A model generated the notes under the pieces. The model made no database searches. It was not told the DNA's origin and saw only the letters and a list, made by a program, of their open reading frames with translations. This document shows positions 39,001-49,957 of a stretch of 64,000 bases of DNA, in pieces. Numbering within the stretch: the first letter of the stretch is position 1; every line of letters starts with the position of its first letter. The position numbers and the translations under genes were made by a program. Source of the DNA: Nakamurella sp. A5-74 (GTDB taxonomy: Bacteria; Actinomycetota; Actinomycetes; Mycobacteriales; Nakamurellaceae); NCBI RefSeq assembly GCF_040438885.1, contig NZ_CP159218.1, positions 1,550,001 to 1,614,000 on the forward strand, written 5' to 3'.

Positions 39001-39021
39001 GTGGCTACCACACTTAGCCAC
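39001..39021 (+). promoter_or_regulatory. Candidate TetR operator
   Basis: GTGGCTA (39001-39007), 7-bp gap, TAGCCAC (39015-39021), a perfect inverted repeat just after the -10 box. It fits negative autoregulation by the TetR protein at 39863. Confidence 0.6.
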
Positions 39022-39033
39022 TTGGAGGACGTC

Positions 39034-39870
39034 ATGCCCGAAGCTCTGGACATCGCCGGCAACACCATCGCCTACGACCTGAGCGGCGAGGGCCCTCTCG
39101 TCGTCCTGGCGCACGGCATGGGTGACAGCAGGCACTCGTATCGTTTCGTCGCCCCGGCTCTGGTTGCGGCCGGGTACCGGGTCGCGAACGTCGACATCCG
39201 CGGGTGCGGTGAGTCCAGCCTCGGCTGGGACGGCTACAGCCGCGCGGACATCGCCGGTGACCTGGTCGCGCTCGTACGCCACCTCGGCGGCCCGGCCGTG
39301 ATCATGGGGCAGTCGATCAGCGGCGGCGCTGCGACCATCGCGGCCGCGACTGCCCCCGATGTGATCACCGGCGTCGTCGAGCTGGCTCCGTTCACCCGCA
39401 AACAGTCGGTTGCCATCGGTGGCCTGCTGCGGGTGAAGCGCTACCGGGCCGGTTCCCTTCAGCTGGGCATGACCATGACCCTGGGCAGCCTGTCGGCGTG
39501 GAAGAAGTACCTGGATCTGGCGTACCCGACGAAACCGGCCGATTGGGCCCGCGAGCTGGGCCGGATCGAGACCAGGATGAGCGAGCCCGGCCGGATGCGG
39601 GTTCTGCAGGCCATGTGCAGGACCGCGCCGACCGACGCCGGTGCCCAGCTGGTGAACGTCCGCTGCCCGGTGCTGATCATCCAGGGCGCTCTTGATCCGG
39701 ACTGGGCCGATCCGCGGGCCGAGGGCGAGAAGATCGTCGCCGACCTGGCCGACGGGCTCGGGGAACTGGTGATCATCGATGGTGCCGGTCACTACCCGCA
39801 CGCCCAGACCCCCGACCAGGTCGTTGCACTGACCTTGCCGTTCCTGGCCAGGACCCTGACCAATGCCTAG
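39034..39870 (+). CDS. Alpha/beta hydrolase
   Basis: 278 aa from the ATG at 39034, chosen for its GGAGG 7 nt upstream (an in-frame start at 39001 would overlap the operator). Alpha/beta-hydrolase fold: oxyanion 'AHGMGDSRHS', 'DIRGCGESS', nucleophile Ser in 'GQSISGGAA', and late His in 'DGAGHYPHAQ'. Acid residue probably in 'GALDPDWADP'. It could be an esterase, epoxide hydrolase-like or lactonase. It shares an 8-nt overlap with the TetR gene. Confidence 0.88.
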   Translation: MPEALDIAGNTIAYDLSGEGPLVVLAHGMGDSRHSYRFVAPALVAAGYRVANVDIRGCGESSLGWDGYSRADIAGDLVALVRHLGGPAVIMGQSISGGAATIAAATAPDVITGVVELAPFTRKQSVAIGGLLRVKRYRAGSLQLGMTMTLGSLSAWKKYLDLAYPTKPADWARELGRIETRMSEPGRMRVLQAMCRTAPTDAGAQLVNVRCPVLIIQGALDPDWADPRAEGEKIVADLADGLGELVIIDGAGHYPHAQTPDQVVALTLPFLARTLTNA

Positions 39871-40450
39871 GGCCGGGCTGGGTCCGGCCTCGGTCACCGA
39901 GGCAGGGGCTGCCCTGGCCGACGAGGTCGGCTTGGAGCGGCTCACCATGGCAGTGGTGGCCGAACGGCTCGGGGTCAAGACGCCCTCGCTGTACAAACAC
40001 ATCACCGGCCAGGCCGACCTCACCCACCGGATCGCCGTCCTGGCCATGAACGAGGTCGCGGACGCCATCCGCGACGCCATCCAGGGGCGCTCCGGCAAGG
40101 AGGCTCTCGTCGCCGGTGCGCACGCGATGCGGACATACGTGCTGGATCGCCCCGGCCGATATGCCGCCGGCAACGCCGCCATCGTCACCGGGCCGGATGA
40201 TCCACTGGTCCCGGCCGTCGAACGCGTACTCGCCTCCTGGGCGGCCATGCTGCACGGCTACCGGCTGGACGCCGACCAGGAGATCCACGCGTTGCGGATG
40301 CTACGCAGCATGCTGCACGGATTCGCGGTCCTGCAAGCGTCCGGCAGTTTCCAGATCGACACCGACGTCGATGACAGTTTCGACTGGATGCTCGGCTTCG
40401 TGGATCAGGGGCTGGCAGCGGAAGTGCCCGGCCTGCTCCAGGCCGACTGA
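39863..40450 (+). CDS. TetR-family regulator (TetR_C_33/WHG type)
   Basis: 195 aa. An N-terminal helix-turn-helix (residues about 8-55, 'AVVAERLGVKTPSLYKHI') and a C-terminal ligand-binding domain of the WHG type ('LRMLRSMLHGFAVLQASGSF'). The ATG overlaps the hydrolase stop by 8 nt, so it is translationally coupled to it. It probably represses its own operon at the palindromes near 38984-39021. The inducer is unknown and may be the hydrolase substrate. Confidence 0.9.
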   Translation: MPRAGLGPASVTEAGAALADEVGLERLTMAVVAERLGVKTPSLYKHITGQADLTHRIAVLAMNEVADAIRDAIQGRSGKEALVAGAHAMRTYVLDRPGRYAAGNAAIVTGPDDPLVPAVERVLASWAAMLHGYRLDADQEIHALRMLRSMLHGFAVLQASGSFQIDTDVDDSFDWMLGFVDQGLAAEVPGLLQAD

Positions 40451-40590
40451 CTCGTTCCGACGGCTCCGTTCACCGCGGCCGGGCGACGGTGTCGTGGTCG
40501 ACATCGGTCGGGTCCGACGCCCCCGGGAGGTTCCACTGCACCGACGGGGACGGCCGGTCGAGATCTGCCGGTCACCCGGCGCAGCGCGAC

Positions 40591-41130
40591 TCAGCCGAGA
40601 TGTCCCAAGCTCTCCGAACGCTGCAGCCGCAGCGCATCCGAGCCGCCGGTGGAGCCGTAGCCGCCGTGACCGCGGTCGGTCGCGTCCAGGTCGTCGACCT
40701 CGACGAAGGTCGCGTACTCGACCTTCTGGATCACCAGTTGGGCCACCCGCTCGTAGCGGCGCAGCTCGATCGCCGAGCGTGGGTCGTGGTTGATCAGCAC
40801 CAGCTTGAGCTCGCCGCGGTAGCCGGCGTCGATCGTGCCGGGGGTGTTGACGATCGACAGCCCCACCCTGGCGGCGAGCCCCGAGCGCGGATGCACGAAG
40901 GCGGCGTACCCGAACGGCAGGGCGATCGCGATCCCGGTCGGCACCACGGCCCGCTGGCCCGGCTCGAGCCGGCAGTCGACGGTCGTCACCAGGTCCGCGC
41001 CGGCGTCGCCGGGCATCGCGTAGCGCGGCAGCGGGACGTCCGGGTCGAGCCGGCGGACCCGGACCGGGAGCGGCGGCGGAGCGGGGTCGGCAGTGGTGGG
41101 GTCTGCGGCAGTGGTCGGACCCGTCGTCAT
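40591..41130 (-). CDS. dut: Deoxyuridine 5'-triphosphate nucleotidohydrolase
   Basis: 179 aa. It hydrolyses dUTP to dUMP. All five trimeric dUTPase motifs are visible: [36 protein letters not shown] and [10 protein letters not shown]. An N-terminal Pro/Thr-rich stretch of about 25 residues and a C-terminal tail are extra. It is divergent from valS; both starts have a -10 box only 6 nt upstream. Confidence 0.95.
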   Translation of the reverse strand: MTTGPTTAADPTTADPAPPPLPVRVRRLDPDVPLPRYAMPGDAGADLVTTVDCRLEPGQRAVVPTGIAIALPFGYAAFVHPRSGLAARVGLSIVNTPGTIDAGYRGELKLVLINHDPRSAIELRRYERVAQLVIQKVEYATFVEVDDLDATDRGHGGYGSTGGSDALRLQRSESLGHLG

Positions 41131-41136
41131 CGGATC

Positions 41137-41142
41137 AGCGTA
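41137..41142 (-). promoter_or_regulatory. -10 box of dut (leaderless)
   Basis: TACGCT on the minus strand, 6 nt before the ATG at 41130. Confidence 0.45.
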
Positions 41143-41204
41143 GGCGTCCAGCCACCCGGACGGGCAACGGCTGACGGCGAGCAGAAGCGGTTCGGCAGCA
41201 CACC

Positions 41205-41210
41205 TAAACT
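41205..41210 (+). promoter_or_regulatory. -10 box of valS (leaderless)
   Basis: TAAACT, 6 nt before the GTG at 41217. No ribosome-binding site is seen. No T-box or leader fits in the 86 bp shared with dut. Confidence 0.5.
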
Positions 41211-41216
41211 GGACAG

Positions 41217-43892
41217 GTGACCGAGACCGCCGCTGCGCTGCCCGACGACCTGCCGAAGAACTACGACCCGGCGGCCGTCGAGGTAGTGCTGTACCAGCGG
41301 TGGATGCAGGCGGGGTACTTCCGGGCCGACGAGCAGCGGGTGCTCTCGGGCGAGCGGAAGCCGTTCTCGATCGTGCTGCCGCCGCCGAACGTCACCGGTG
41401 ATCTGCACATCGGCCACGCGCTCGACCACACCCTGATGGACGTGCTGGCGCGCTGGCATCGGATGTCCGGCGACGAGGTGCTCTGGCTGCCGGGAATGGA
41501 CCATGCGGGCATCGCCACCCAGAACTTGGTGGAGCAGAAGCTCGCCGTCGACGGCAAGACCCGCCACGATTTCGGGCGCGAGCTGTTCGTGCAGAAGGTG
41601 TGGGATTGGAAGCACGAGAGCGGCGGCGCGATCCTCGGCCAGATGAAGCGACTCGGTGACTCGGTCGACTGGGACCGGGAGCGCTTCACCCTCGACGAGG
41701 GTCTGTCCGCCGCTGTCCAGACGATCTTCAAACGGCTCTTCGACGACGGTCTGATCTACCGGGCCGAGCGGATCACCAACTGGTGCCCCGGCTGCCTGAC
41801 GGCGATCTCCGACATCGAGGTCGACCACTCCGACGACGAGGGCGAGCTGGTCTCGATCCGCTATGACGGTGAGGCCCAGGACGGAGCCGCATTCTCGGTG
41901 GTGGTGGCCACCACCCGGGTCGAGACGATGCTCGGCGACACCGCGGTCGCGGTGCATCCGGACGACGAGCGGTACGCAGCCCTCATCGGCCGAACCGTGC
42001 GGGTGCCCTTCGTCGAGCGGGACATCCCGATCATCGCCGACGAGCACGTCGATCCCGCCTTCGGTACCGGCGCGGTCAAGGTGACGCCCGCCCACGACCC
42101 GAACGACTTCGAGATCGGCAAGCGGCACGGACTGCCGATGATCACCGTCCTGACCCCGGATGCGCACATCACCGACACCGCAACGATCTTCGACGGTCTC
42201 GACCGGTTCGAGGCCCGCGCGGTGATCAAGCAGAAGCTGGCGGAGGCCGGACACGTGGTGGGGGAGAAGAAGCCCTACCTGCACGCCGTCGGCCACTGCT
42301 CCCGTTCGGACGACGTCGTGGAACCGCGGCTGAGCAAGCAGTGGTTCGTCAAGGTGGAGCCGCTGGCGGCAGCGGCCGGGGACGCGGTGCGCACCGGCGC
42401 CGTGACGATCCACCCGCCGGAGCTCGAAGCTCGCTACTTCGCCTGGGTCGACAACATGCACGACTGGACGATCTCGCGGCAGCTGTGGTGGGGACACCGG
42501 ATCCCGGTCTGGTATTCGTCCGACGGCGAGATCCGATGCGTCGGACCGAACGAGCAGCCGCCCGGCGAGGGTTGGACGCAGGATCCCGATGTCCTGGACA
42601 CCTGGTTCTCCTCCGCGCTGTGGCCGTTCTCCACCATGGGCTGGCCGGAGCAGACCGACACGCTGAAGGCGTTCTATCCGACCTCGGTGCTGGTGACCGG
42701 GTACGACATCCTGTTCTTCTGGGTCGCCAGGATGATGATGTTCGGCCTCTATGCGATGGGCGGCGACGCGGCCGGTAACGGCAAGGGCAACCAGCCCTTC
42801 GACGTGGTCTCCCTGCACGGGCTGGTCCGCGACCAGTTCGGCAAGAAGATGAGCAAGTCCAAGGGCAACGGCATCGACCCGCTCGAGATGATCGATCTCT
42901 ACGGCGCTGATGCCTTGCGCTTCACGCTCGCCAGGGGGGCGAACCCGGGTGCCGACCTGGCCTTCGCCCGGGACTGGGTGGGCGGCTCCCGCAACTTCTG
43001 CTCGAAGCTGTTCAACGCCACCAGGTTCGCGCTGATCAACGGCGCTGCCGTGCCGCAGACTCCGTTGCAGGCACCGGAGCTCACCGACGCCGATGCCTGG
43101 ATCCTCGACCGCCTCGACGAGGTGATCGCCCGCACCACCGAGCAGCTCGCCGACTTCCAGTTCGCCAAGGCTGCCGAGGGGCTCTACCACTACGCGTGGG
43201 ACGAGTTCTGCGACTGGTACGTGGAACTGGCCAAGGTCCAGACCCGGGAGAGTGAGGCGCGGGCAGTGACCACCCGGGCGGTGCTCGGCACCGTGCTGGA
43301 CGCCCTGCTGCGGCTGCTGCACCCGTTCGTGCCGTTCGTCACCGAGAGCCTGTGGACCTCCCTCACCGGCGGCGAGTCGCTGGTGGTTGCCGCCTGGCCG
43401 CGGCCTTCGGATCGCCTCCCGCGGGCCGGTGCCAGAACTTTCATCGGCGACCTGGACAAGTTGGTGACCGAGATCCGCCGGTTCCGGGCCGATCAGGGAC
43501 TGCCGCCGGCCAAGGGTGTTCCGGCGCGGATCACCGGTGGCACACCGGGTCTCACCGCGCCGGCCGCTGCCCTGACCAGGCTGGTGGATCCGGAGGACGA
43601 CTTCGCAGCCTCCGCGTCGATCGAGGTCTCGTTGCAGGCCGGTCTGGTGACGATCCAGGTGGACACCCGCGGCACCGTTGACGTCGCGGCCGAACGCGCG
43701 CGGCTGCTCAAGGACCTTGCCGCCAGCGAGAAGGAGATCGTCGACACGGAGCGGAAGCTCGGCAACGAGCAGTTCATGGGCAAGGCGCCGGACGCAGTGG
43801 TGGCGAAGATCCGTTCCCGCAACGAGACCGCTGTCGCCGAGCACACCCGCCTGTCCGAGCGGCTCGCGGCACTGCCGGGGGAGAACGCATGA
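41217..43892 (+). CDS. valS: Valyl-tRNA synthetase
   Basis: 891 aa, class I. It charges tRNA-Val. The HIGH motif is in '[14 protein letters not shown]' (near residue 63) and KMSKS is in '[14 protein letters not shown]' (near residue 545). The editing CP1 domain lies between. The C-terminal coiled coil ('[19 protein letters not shown]') is the ValS arm. It opens with GTG, without a 5' UTR of note. It overlaps folC by 4 nt. Confidence 0.97.
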   Translation: MTETAAALPDDLPKNYDPAAVEVVLYQRWMQAGYFRADEQRVLSGERKPFSIVLPPPNVTGDLHIGHALDHTLMDVLARWHRMSGDEVLWLPGMDHAGIATQNLVEQKLAVDGKTRHDFGRELFVQKVWDWKHESGGAILGQMKRLGDSVDWDRERFTLDEGLSAAVQTIFKRLFDDGLIYRAERITNWCPGCLTAISDIEVDHSDDEGELVSIRYDGEAQDGAAFSVVVATTRVETMLGDTAVAVHPDDERYAALIGRTVRVPFVERDIPIIADEHVDPAFGTGAVKVTPAHDPNDFEIGKRHGLPMITVLTPDAHITDTATIFDGLDRFEARAVIKQKLAEAGHVVGEKKPYLHAVGHCSRSDDVVEPRLSKQWFVKVEPLAAAAGDAVRTGAVTIHPPELEARYFAWVDNMHDWTISRQLWWGHRIPVWYSSDGEIRCVGPNEQPPGEGWTQDPDVLDTWFSSALWPFSTMGWPEQTDTLKAFYPTSVLVTGYDILFFWVARMMMFGLYAMGGDAAGNGKGNQPFDVVSLHGLVRDQFGKKMSKSKGNGIDPLEMIDLYGADALRFTLARGANPGADLAFARDWVGGSRNFCSKLFNATRFALINGAAVPQTPLQAPELTDADAWILDRLDEVIARTTEQLADFQFAKAAEGLYHYAWDEFCDWYVELAKVQTRESEARAVTTRAVLGTVLDALLRLLHPFVPFVTESLWTSLTGGESLVVAAWPRPSDRLPRAGARTFIGDLDKLVTEIRRFRADQGLPPAKGVPARITGGTPGLTAPAAALTRLVDPEDDFAASASIEVSLQAGLVTIQVDTRGTVDVAAERARLLKDLAASEKEIVDTERKLGNEQFMGKAPDAVVAKIRSRNETAVAEHTRLSERLAALPGENA

Positions 43893-45352
43893 GCGGCATC
43901 AACTTCGGTCCGTTCGGGCCCGATCCCGAGCCGGCCGACGAGGACGCCCTGCCAGGGCTGGACGACGAGACCCAGGACCTCGATGCGGTCCCCGATTCTC
44001 CGCCGCTGGACCTGCGCACGGTGGAGGCCATCCTCGATCAGCGCTGGCCGGAGACGAGGATCGAACCGACCCTCGACCGGATCACCGCGCTGCTCGATCT
44101 GCTCGGCAACCCGCAGCGGGCCTACCCGGTGATCCACATCGCCGGCACCAACGGCAAGACATCCGTCACCAGGATGGTCGACGCCCTGCTCACCTCCCTG
44201 GGCCTGCGCACCGGGCGGTTCACCTCACCGCACCTGCAGCTCGCGACCGAGCGGATCTCGCTGGACGCGGTCCCGATCAGCCCGGATGCCTACGTCCAGG
44301 CCTATGCGGACATCGCCCCGTACATCGACCTCGTCGACGCGGCGAGCGCACGGGACGGCGGCGTCCCACTGTCGAAGTTCGAGATCCTCACGGCGATGGC
44401 CTATGCGGCGTTCGCCGACGCGCCGGTCGACGTCGCCGTCGTCGAGGTCGGGCTCGGTGGCACCTGGGACTCGACCAACGTGATGGACCCCGCGGTCTCG
44501 GTGATCACCCCGATCGGCCGGGATCACATCGACTACCTGGGCACCACGCTGGGCGAGATCGCCGCCAACAAGGCCGGAATCATCAAGCCCGGCGGCGTCG
44601 TGATGATCGGTCTGCAGGAGCCGGAGGCGATGGACGTGCTGATGGCTCGGGTCGCCGAGACGGACGCGACCGTTGCGCGGCAGGACAGCGAGTTCCGGGT
44701 GCTCGAGCGGGTGGTCGCCGTCGGCGGACAACTGCTGCAGCTGCAAGGACTTTCGGCCGTCTACGAGGAGGTCTTCCTGCCGCTCGCCGGCGAGCACCAG
44801 GCCGCGAATGCCTCCCTCGCGCTGGCGGCCGTCGAGGCGTTCCTGGGTGCCGGCCGGCAGCGTGAGCTCAACGCGGATGCCGTGGTCGACGGGTTCGCCG
44901 CGGTGGCTTCGCCCGGGCGGCTGGAGCGCATCCGGTCCTCGCCGGTGATCCTCATCGATGCCGCCCACAACCCGCACGGTGCAACGGCTCTCGCTGCAGC
45001 GCTGCGCGACGAGTACCACTTCGCGCGGCTCGTCGGGGTCGTTGCGGTGATGGCCGAGAAGGACGCCGAAGGCATCCTGACCGCGCTCGAGGACGTCCTG
45101 GACGAGGTGGTGGTGACCGTCAACTCCTCGGCCAGGTCGATGCCGCTGGATGAGCTCACCGAGCTCGCCGAGGACGTCTTCGGCTCCCACCGGGTGCAGA
45201 GCGCCCCGCGGATGGACAGCGCCCTTGCGTTGGCCGTCGACCTCGCGGAGACGGACGAGCAGACCGGGCCCTACGGCGCGGGAGTGATCGTCACAGGTTC
45301 GGTCGTGTCCGCCGGCGACGCCCGCACCCTGGCCGGGCTGGCCCCGGCATGA
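43889..45352 (+). CDS. folC: Folylpolyglutamate / dihydrofolate synthase
   Basis: 487 aa. It adds glutamate to dihydropteroate and folates. An acidic N-terminal extension of about 48 residues is followed by the Mur-ligase P-loop '[20 protein letters not shown]', '[12 protein letters not shown]' (Omega loop), '[13 protein letters not shown]' and '[15 protein letters not shown]' in the C-domain. The ATGA overlap with valS and the next gene indicates one transcript. Confidence 0.95.
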   Translation: MSGINFGPFGPDPEPADEDALPGLDDETQDLDAVPDSPPLDLRTVEAILDQRWPETRIEPTLDRITALLDLLGNPQRAYPVIHIAGTNGKTSVTRMVDALLTSLGLRTGRFTSPHLQLATERISLDAVPISPDAYVQAYADIAPYIDLVDAASARDGGVPLSKFEILTAMAYAAFADAPVDVAVVEVGLGGTWDSTNVMDPAVSVITPIGRDHIDYLGTTLGEIAANKAGIIKPGGVVMIGLQEPEAMDVLMARVAETDATVARQDSEFRVLERVVAVGGQLLQLQGLSAVYEEVFLPLAGEHQAANASLALAAVEAFLGAGRQRELNADAVVDGFAAVASPGRLERIRSSPVILIDAAHNPHGATALAAALRDEYHFARLVGVVAVMAEKDAEGILTALEDVLDEVVVTVNSSARSMPLDELTELAEDVFGSHRVQSAPRMDSALALAVDLAETDEQTGPYGAGVIVTGSVVSAGDARTLAGLAPA

Positions 45353-45810
45353 CCGACGAGCCGCCGACCGCATCGAGTGCCGCACCGCAGGGGCAACCGC
45401 AGTATCGGCCGCCGGACCCGGAGAAGGGGCTGCGGGGTTCGATCTCGGCCACCCTGGTGCTGGAAGCGCTGACGGTCCTGCTCGCGATCCCGGTGGCGAA
45501 GAACACCGGTGCCGGAACCGGCACGCTCGGCGTGATCGCGATCGTCGTGCTGGCCCTGCTGATGATCGCGGCCTGCGGGTACGTCAGGAAGCCCTGGCAC
45601 CCCTGGGCGGTGGCGGGCCTACAGGTTTTCACCATCGCCGGCTGGGCGATCAGCGCTCCGTTGGGTGTCGTCGGGATCGTCTTCGGCGTGGTGTTCGCGT
45701 TCATCTTCTGGTTCGGCTACGAGTACCGGCGGCGGGCGCGCCTCGGACTGCTGCCCGGTCAGACCCCGGTCGATCGGCCGGGAACGAGCGCGGCGGACGG
45801 CGACCGGTAG
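45349..45810 (+). CDS. DUF4233 membrane protein
   Basis: 153 aa with a short Pro-rich cytoplasmic N-terminus and four hydrophobic segments ('[19 protein letters not shown]', '[18 protein letters not shown]', '[19 protein letters not shown]', '[18 protein letters not shown]'). Conserved between folC and ndk across actinobacteria (Rv2446c position). Function unknown. The start overlaps folC by 4 nt. Confidence 0.88.
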   Translation: MTDEPPTASSAAPQGQPQYRPPDPEKGLRGSISATLVLEALTVLLAIPVAKNTGAGTGTLGVIAIVVLALLMIAACGYVRKPWHPWAVAGLQVFTIAGWAISAPLGVVGIVFGVVFAFIFWFGYEYRRRARLGLLPGQTPVDRPGTSAADGDR

Positions 45811-45905
45811 TCTCGCGCCGGAGTAGCGAGCCCTGTCCGCACGACTCCAGCACCATCCATCGACAGCCGCAGACCCGTGGCGCCGACCCGAGGAGCACGA
45901 CACCG

Positions 45906-46328
45906 ATGTCCACCCCCACCACCGAACGCACGCTCGTCCTCGTCAAACCGGACGGTGTCCGGCGCGGGCTCGTCGGTGAGATCATTGCGCGGATCGAGCG
46001 CAAGGGCCTGAGCTTGGCCGCCCTCGAACTGCGCACCGCAGACCGGGCCGTCGCGGAGCAGCACTACGCCGAGCATGCCCAGCGTCCGTTCTTCGGCGAC
46101 CTTGTAGAGTTCATCACCTCAGCGCCACTGGCGGCGCTGGTCGTCGAGGGCACCAGGGCGATCCCGGCGTTCCGGCAGCTCGCCGGCGGCACCGACCCCG
46201 TCGAGAAGGCCACGCCTGGCACGATCCGTGGCGACTTCGGCCTGGAGACCCAGTTCAACCTGGTGCACGGCAGCGACTCCGCCGAGTCGGCGGCCCGCGA
46301 GATCGCGCTCTGGTTCCCGCACCTGTGA
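45906..46328 (+). CDS. ndk: Nucleoside diphosphate kinase
   Basis: 140 aa. Equilibrates NTPs through a phosphohistidine. Begins '[19 protein letters not shown]'; '[18 protein letters not shown]' is typical; the catalytic His is in '[20 protein letters not shown]' near residue 118. A gaggagc motif precedes the ATG. It overlaps the GNAT gene by 4 nt. Confidence 0.97.
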   Translation: MSTPTTERTLVLVKPDGVRRGLVGEIIARIERKGLSLAALELRTADRAVAEQHYAEHAQRPFFGDLVEFITSAPLAALVVEGTRAIPAFRQLAGGTDPVEKATPGTIRGDFGLETQFNLVHGSDSAESAAREIALWFPHL

Positions 46329-46918
46329 CTCGCGCCGTCCCGGTGGGTACGGGTGGTGATCCGGACACCGGCGCCGGGTTTCTCCTGCACCAGGTCGGCC
46401 CGAACGGTTCGATGGCCTCGGACGCGCAGTTCGGTCTTGCCCTGACCAGCCTGTGGCACACCGTGTCCGAGGCAGGCGGGGCGGTCGGCTTCGCTCCCGG
46501 CACTGCGCGACCCGACGTCGCCCGACGATCCGCCGCACTGCTCGACGGGATCCGACGGGGGAGCATCGACGCCATCGCGGTGACCTCCGACCGAACGTTG
46601 GTCGGCGTCGCCGTTCTCCGCGCAGGGACCGGGGTGATCGCCCACACCGGCGAGGTCGGCCCGGTGATGGTCGACCCCGGCCTGCAGGGTTCGGGTCTGG
46701 GGGCAGTGCTCATGGATGCCGTCCTTCGGCTGGCCCGGGTGCGCGGACTCGAGCGGTTGTCGCTGTCGGCGCGGGACGGGCACCGTCTGCCCGAGTTCTA
46801 CCGTCGGTTCGGGTTCGTCGAGTGGGGCCGTCGGCCGGGATGGGTGCGGGTCGCCGGCGCCGAGGCACCCGGCGGGCCGGACGATCGGGACGAGATCTTC
46901 TTGTCCGTCACCCTCTGA
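46325..46918 (+). CDS. GNAT-family N-acetyltransferase
   Basis: 197 aa starting with GTG that overlaps the ndk stop (GTGA). The acetyl-CoA-binding motif A '[16 protein letters not shown]' lies near residue 118, followed by '[16 protein letters not shown]' (motif B). The first 90 residues are less conserved. The acceptor is unknown. It opens the accessory region between ndk and rne. Confidence 0.85.
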   Translation: MTRAVPVGTGGDPDTGAGFLLHQVGPNGSMASDAQFGLALTSLWHTVSEAGGAVGFAPGTARPDVARRSAALLDGIRRGSIDAIAVTSDRTLVGVAVLRAGTGVIAHTGEVGPVMVDPGLQGSGLGAVLMDAVLRLARVRGLERLSLSARDGHRLPEFYRRFGFVEWGRRPGWVRVAGAEAPGGPDDRDEIFLSVTL

Positions 46919-46979
46919 GCGTCCCCCCGCAGTGCGGCCCTCCCCTGGGGGAGTGACGCGGGCCCGAACATGTCGGACA

Positions 46980-49850
46980 ATGACCGGCGTGACCACTTCC
47001 GGTCGTCAACCCGCCGCTCGACCCGTCGGTCGTGACGCGGAGAGCGCTGCGTTGGTCGCGACCCTGCACGACACCGGCACGAGCTGCCGGCTGGCGGTCG
47101 TCACCGGCGAGGCGGGGATCGGCAAATCGCTGCTGCTCGAGGTGCTCACGACCCAGGCCCTGGCCGACGGTGACCAGGTGCTCAGGGGGGAGTGCACGGT
47201 CGTGTCGGCCGAGCCGCTGCCCTATGCGGCCATCGTTGCTGCACTGCGATCCGGCGGGGCCACGCCCAGCGGTGTGCCGGCGGCCCGGCGCTCCGACCTG
47301 TTCGAGAACATCCTGGCGACCCTGGTGCGGTTGCGACCCGAGGGTCGCCGGCAGGTGTTGGTGTTGGAGGACCTGCAGTGGGTGGACGCCTCCACCATCG
47401 ATCTCATCGCCTTCCTCGTGCGCAACCTGCCGGCACACCACCTGGTGACGCTGACCCGTCGTACCGATGAGATCGCGCTCGACCCTGCGGCGCACCGGGT
47501 GCTCGACACCGTCTTCAGCACCCGTGATGCGCTCCGGATCGACCTGCAGCGACTCACCGAGGACGAGTTGCGGGAGCTGTTCCGGCAGTCCACCGGTCGG
47601 CCGCCGGCGTTGGAGGAGCTCCGGGCGCTGTGCGGCCGTACCGGTGGAAACCCCTACATGGCACTGGAACTGATCGAGGCCGGGTCCCTCTACGAGTTGC
47701 CGGATCGACTCTCCGAGGTGCTCACCCTGCGGGCCGCGCAACTGAACGCTGCCGGTCTGGAGGTGACCAGGACGGTCGCCGTCGCCGGCCGGTCGCTGTT
47801 GCAGCACGAGCTACCCCTGTTCACCGGGATGCAGGAGTCCGAGGCTTTGACCGCCGTCCGGGAGGCGATCGACGCCGGCGTGCTGGTCGTGGACCGCACC
47901 GGTGACGGCTACACCTTCCGCCATGCTCTCATGCAGGAGGCGTTGATCGGCTGGATGCTGCCCGGTGAGCGGCAACGCATCCATCGCAGGATCGCCCTGG
48001 CCCTGGATGACGATCCGCGGATCAGGCACAGCGCTTCTGCCGCGGCGGAATGGTCGGCGCACTGGCGTGCCAGCGGCGATCAGGTCAGGGCATTCGAGGT
48101 CACCGCGGAAGCGGCCAAGGCGGCCGGGGCCGCGTTCGCCCACAGCGGACGGTGGCGGCAGTACCGGTTCCTCGTCGAACTGCTGGCCGATGGCTACGGC
48201 CCCGCCGAGCAGGCAGCCAGGGGCAGGCTGCTCGCAGAGGCGGCCGAGGCCGCCCGCTGGGCCGGCCAGCCCGGTCATGCGGTCGAGCTGGGTCGACGGG
48301 CCGCATCGCTGCTGGACGACCCGACCGACCGGGCCCATCTGTACGAACGGCTGGGACGGGCGTTGTGGGACAACGGATCCCCGCAGGAAGCAGCGTCCGC
48401 CTACGAGCGCGCCGACCAGTTGGCACGGGAGGTGGACGAGCCGGCACTGCGCGCCCGGATCACCGCATCGCGCGCGCGGCTGGCCATCCAGGGCGGCCGG
48501 TACACCGAGGCGATCCAGGCGGCTGAGCTGGCGATCACGTTGGCGGCCAAGGGATCTGCGCCGGCAGAGGACGCCAGGGCGCGGGCCGTGCTGGGGATGT
48601 GCGAGGTGCTCACCGGCGAGATCGAGGAGGGCCTGGCCGAGTTGCGTCGGGCGCAGGTGGCCACCGCCCGGTGGGGCGATGACGAGGACAAACGCCGCCT
48701 GGCCGGCAATCTGGCCTTCTGTCAGCTGCTGGCCGGCGATGCCAGGGCAGCCTGCGAAACGGCAGTGCGAGGGCTCGCCGAGGCCCGGAGGCAGAACCCC
48801 ATCAGCGGCACCGGAGCCGCGCTCGTGAGCAACACTGTCGTGCTGCTGTCGATGACCGGCCGGTGGCCGGAGGCGATCGAGTTGAGCGACGAGGCGATCG
48901 CCGAGGGGGTGGATGAGGGACAGGCACTGCTGGTGCGGTTGGCCAGGGCAGAGCTCGACCTCGAGCGGGGCGAGCTGGCCGACGCCAGCCGCCATCTGGA
49001 AGCTGCGGGGGAGCTGGTGGCGCACGGCGGTACCGCGTCGATCTCCGCCGATCTCGCGCTCGCCCGGTCGCGGTGGGCCTGGACATCCGGCGACCGGGAG
49101 CGGGCCTTCGCCGAGGTCGACGCGGCCTGGGCAGCGCTGCAGGGTACGTCGGAGTGGCGGGAGATGGCCAGGACCTGTGCGCTGGCGCTCCGCTGGTGCG
49201 CCGAGGCCCGCGGCGGACGGCGGGCGGGTCCGGACCGGCGGCGTGACCGGTTCCTGGCTGCGGCGGTCGAGATCGGGGAGGGGCGTCCGACGCCGGAGGT
49301 GCGCGCCTATCTGGCGACGGCGATGGCGGAGAACAGCCGGGTGCGGGGTGACGGGCAGGCTGCCGCCTGGTCGGAGGCAGTCACGGCGTGGGGGCGGATC
49401 GGCCGGATCCACGAGGAGGCCTATGCGCGGTTCCGGTTGGGCGAATCATTGCTCGGACCCGACCGGGCGCAGGCGGTCATCGAGCTGACCACCGCCCTGG
49501 AGGTCGCCGGGCGGCTGGGGGCACAACCGCTGCGGGACAGCGTCGACGACGTGTTGCGCCGGGCCAGGGTCCGTCGCTCCGCCGGAGCCGTCGACGGTGA
49601 CGTGACGAGTCGGTTCCAGCTGACCAGGCGGGAGACCGAGGTGCTGATGGAGCTGGCGACCGGCCTGACCAACAAGCAGATCGCCGCTCGGCTGTACCTG
49701 AGCCCGCGCACCGTCGACGTGCACGTCGCCAACGTGTTGATGAAGCTCGGGGTACGGACCAGGGTCGAGGCCGCCTCACTGTTGGCCACCACGCGTCACG
49801 GGAGCGGGTCGGACAGCGCGGACGGTGACCCCCTCGGCGGTACCGGATGA
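46980..49850 (+). CDS. LuxR-family (LAL) ATP-dependent transcriptional regulator
   Basis: 956 aa from the ATG at 46980 (a GTG at 46989 is an alternative; a far upstream frame overlaps the GNAT gene). The N-terminal AAA-type ATPase has Walker A 'GEAGIGKSLL' (near residue 40) and Walker B 'VLVLEDLQWVD' (near residue 130). A long helical TPR-like middle (about 450-850) follows. The C-terminus is a LuxR helix-turn-helix ('LTRRETEVLMELATGLTNKQIA'). LAL regulators sense a small molecule and control metabolism or antibiotic pathways. The target is unknown; the neighbouring accessory genes are candidates. Confidence 0.92.
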   Translation: MTGVTTSGRQPAARPVGRDAESAALVATLHDTGTSCRLAVVTGEAGIGKSLLLEVLTTQALADGDQVLRGECTVVSAEPLPYAAIVAALRSGGATPSGVPAARRSDLFENILATLVRLRPEGRRQVLVLEDLQWVDASTIDLIAFLVRNLPAHHLVTLTRRTDEIALDPAAHRVLDTVFSTRDALRIDLQRLTEDELRELFRQSTGRPPALEELRALCGRTGGNPYMALELIEAGSLYELPDRLSEVLTLRAAQLNAAGLEVTRTVAVAGRSLLQHELPLFTGMQESEALTAVREAIDAGVLVVDRTGDGYTFRHALMQEALIGWMLPGERQRIHRRIALALDDDPRIRHSASAAAEWSAHWRASGDQVRAFEVTAEAAKAAGAAFAHSGRWRQYRFLVELLADGYGPAEQAARGRLLAEAAEAARWAGQPGHAVELGRRAASLLDDPTDRAHLYERLGRALWDNGSPQEAASAYERADQLAREVDEPALRARITASRARLAIQGGRYTEAIQAAELAITLAAKGSAPAEDARARAVLGMCEVLTGEIEEGLAELRRAQVATARWGDDEDKRRLAGNLAFCQLLAGDARAACETAVRGLAEARRQNPISGTGAALVSNTVVLLSMTGRWPEAIELSDEAIAEGVDEGQALLVRLARAELDLERGELADASRHLEAAGELVAHGGTASISADLALARSRWAWTSGDRERAFAEVDAAWAALQGTSEWREMARTCALALRWCAEARGGRRAGPDRRRDRFLAAAVEIGEGRPTPEVRAYLATAMAENSRVRGDGQAAAWSEAVTAWGRIGRIHEEAYARFRLGESLLGPDRAQAVIELTTALEVAGRLGAQPLRDSVDDVLRRARVRRSAGAVDGDVTSRFQLTRRETEVLMELATGLTNKQIAARLYLSPRTVDVHVANVLMKLGVRTRVEAASLLATTRHGSGSDSADGDPLGGTG

Positions 49851-49957
49851 AGGCGACGAATGACAGGGTTACGGGTATCCGCAGCACCCCTGACCGACTC
49901 TGATCAGGTGGATCCAGGACCCGGTGCCGCCGGGTCCGCCCAGTCGAAGGAGTTCCG

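Noticed and set aside
41131-41216. T-box or riboswitch before valS
   Set aside because: Only 86 bp separate dut and valS, and the -10 boxes of both genes sit 6 nt from the start codons, leaving no room for a leader.
46716-46979. Longer start for the LuxR regulator
   Set aside because: It would overlap the GNAT gene by 200 bp and encodes Ser/Gly/Arg-rich sequence without homology; the ATG at 46980 fits the conserved N-terminus.
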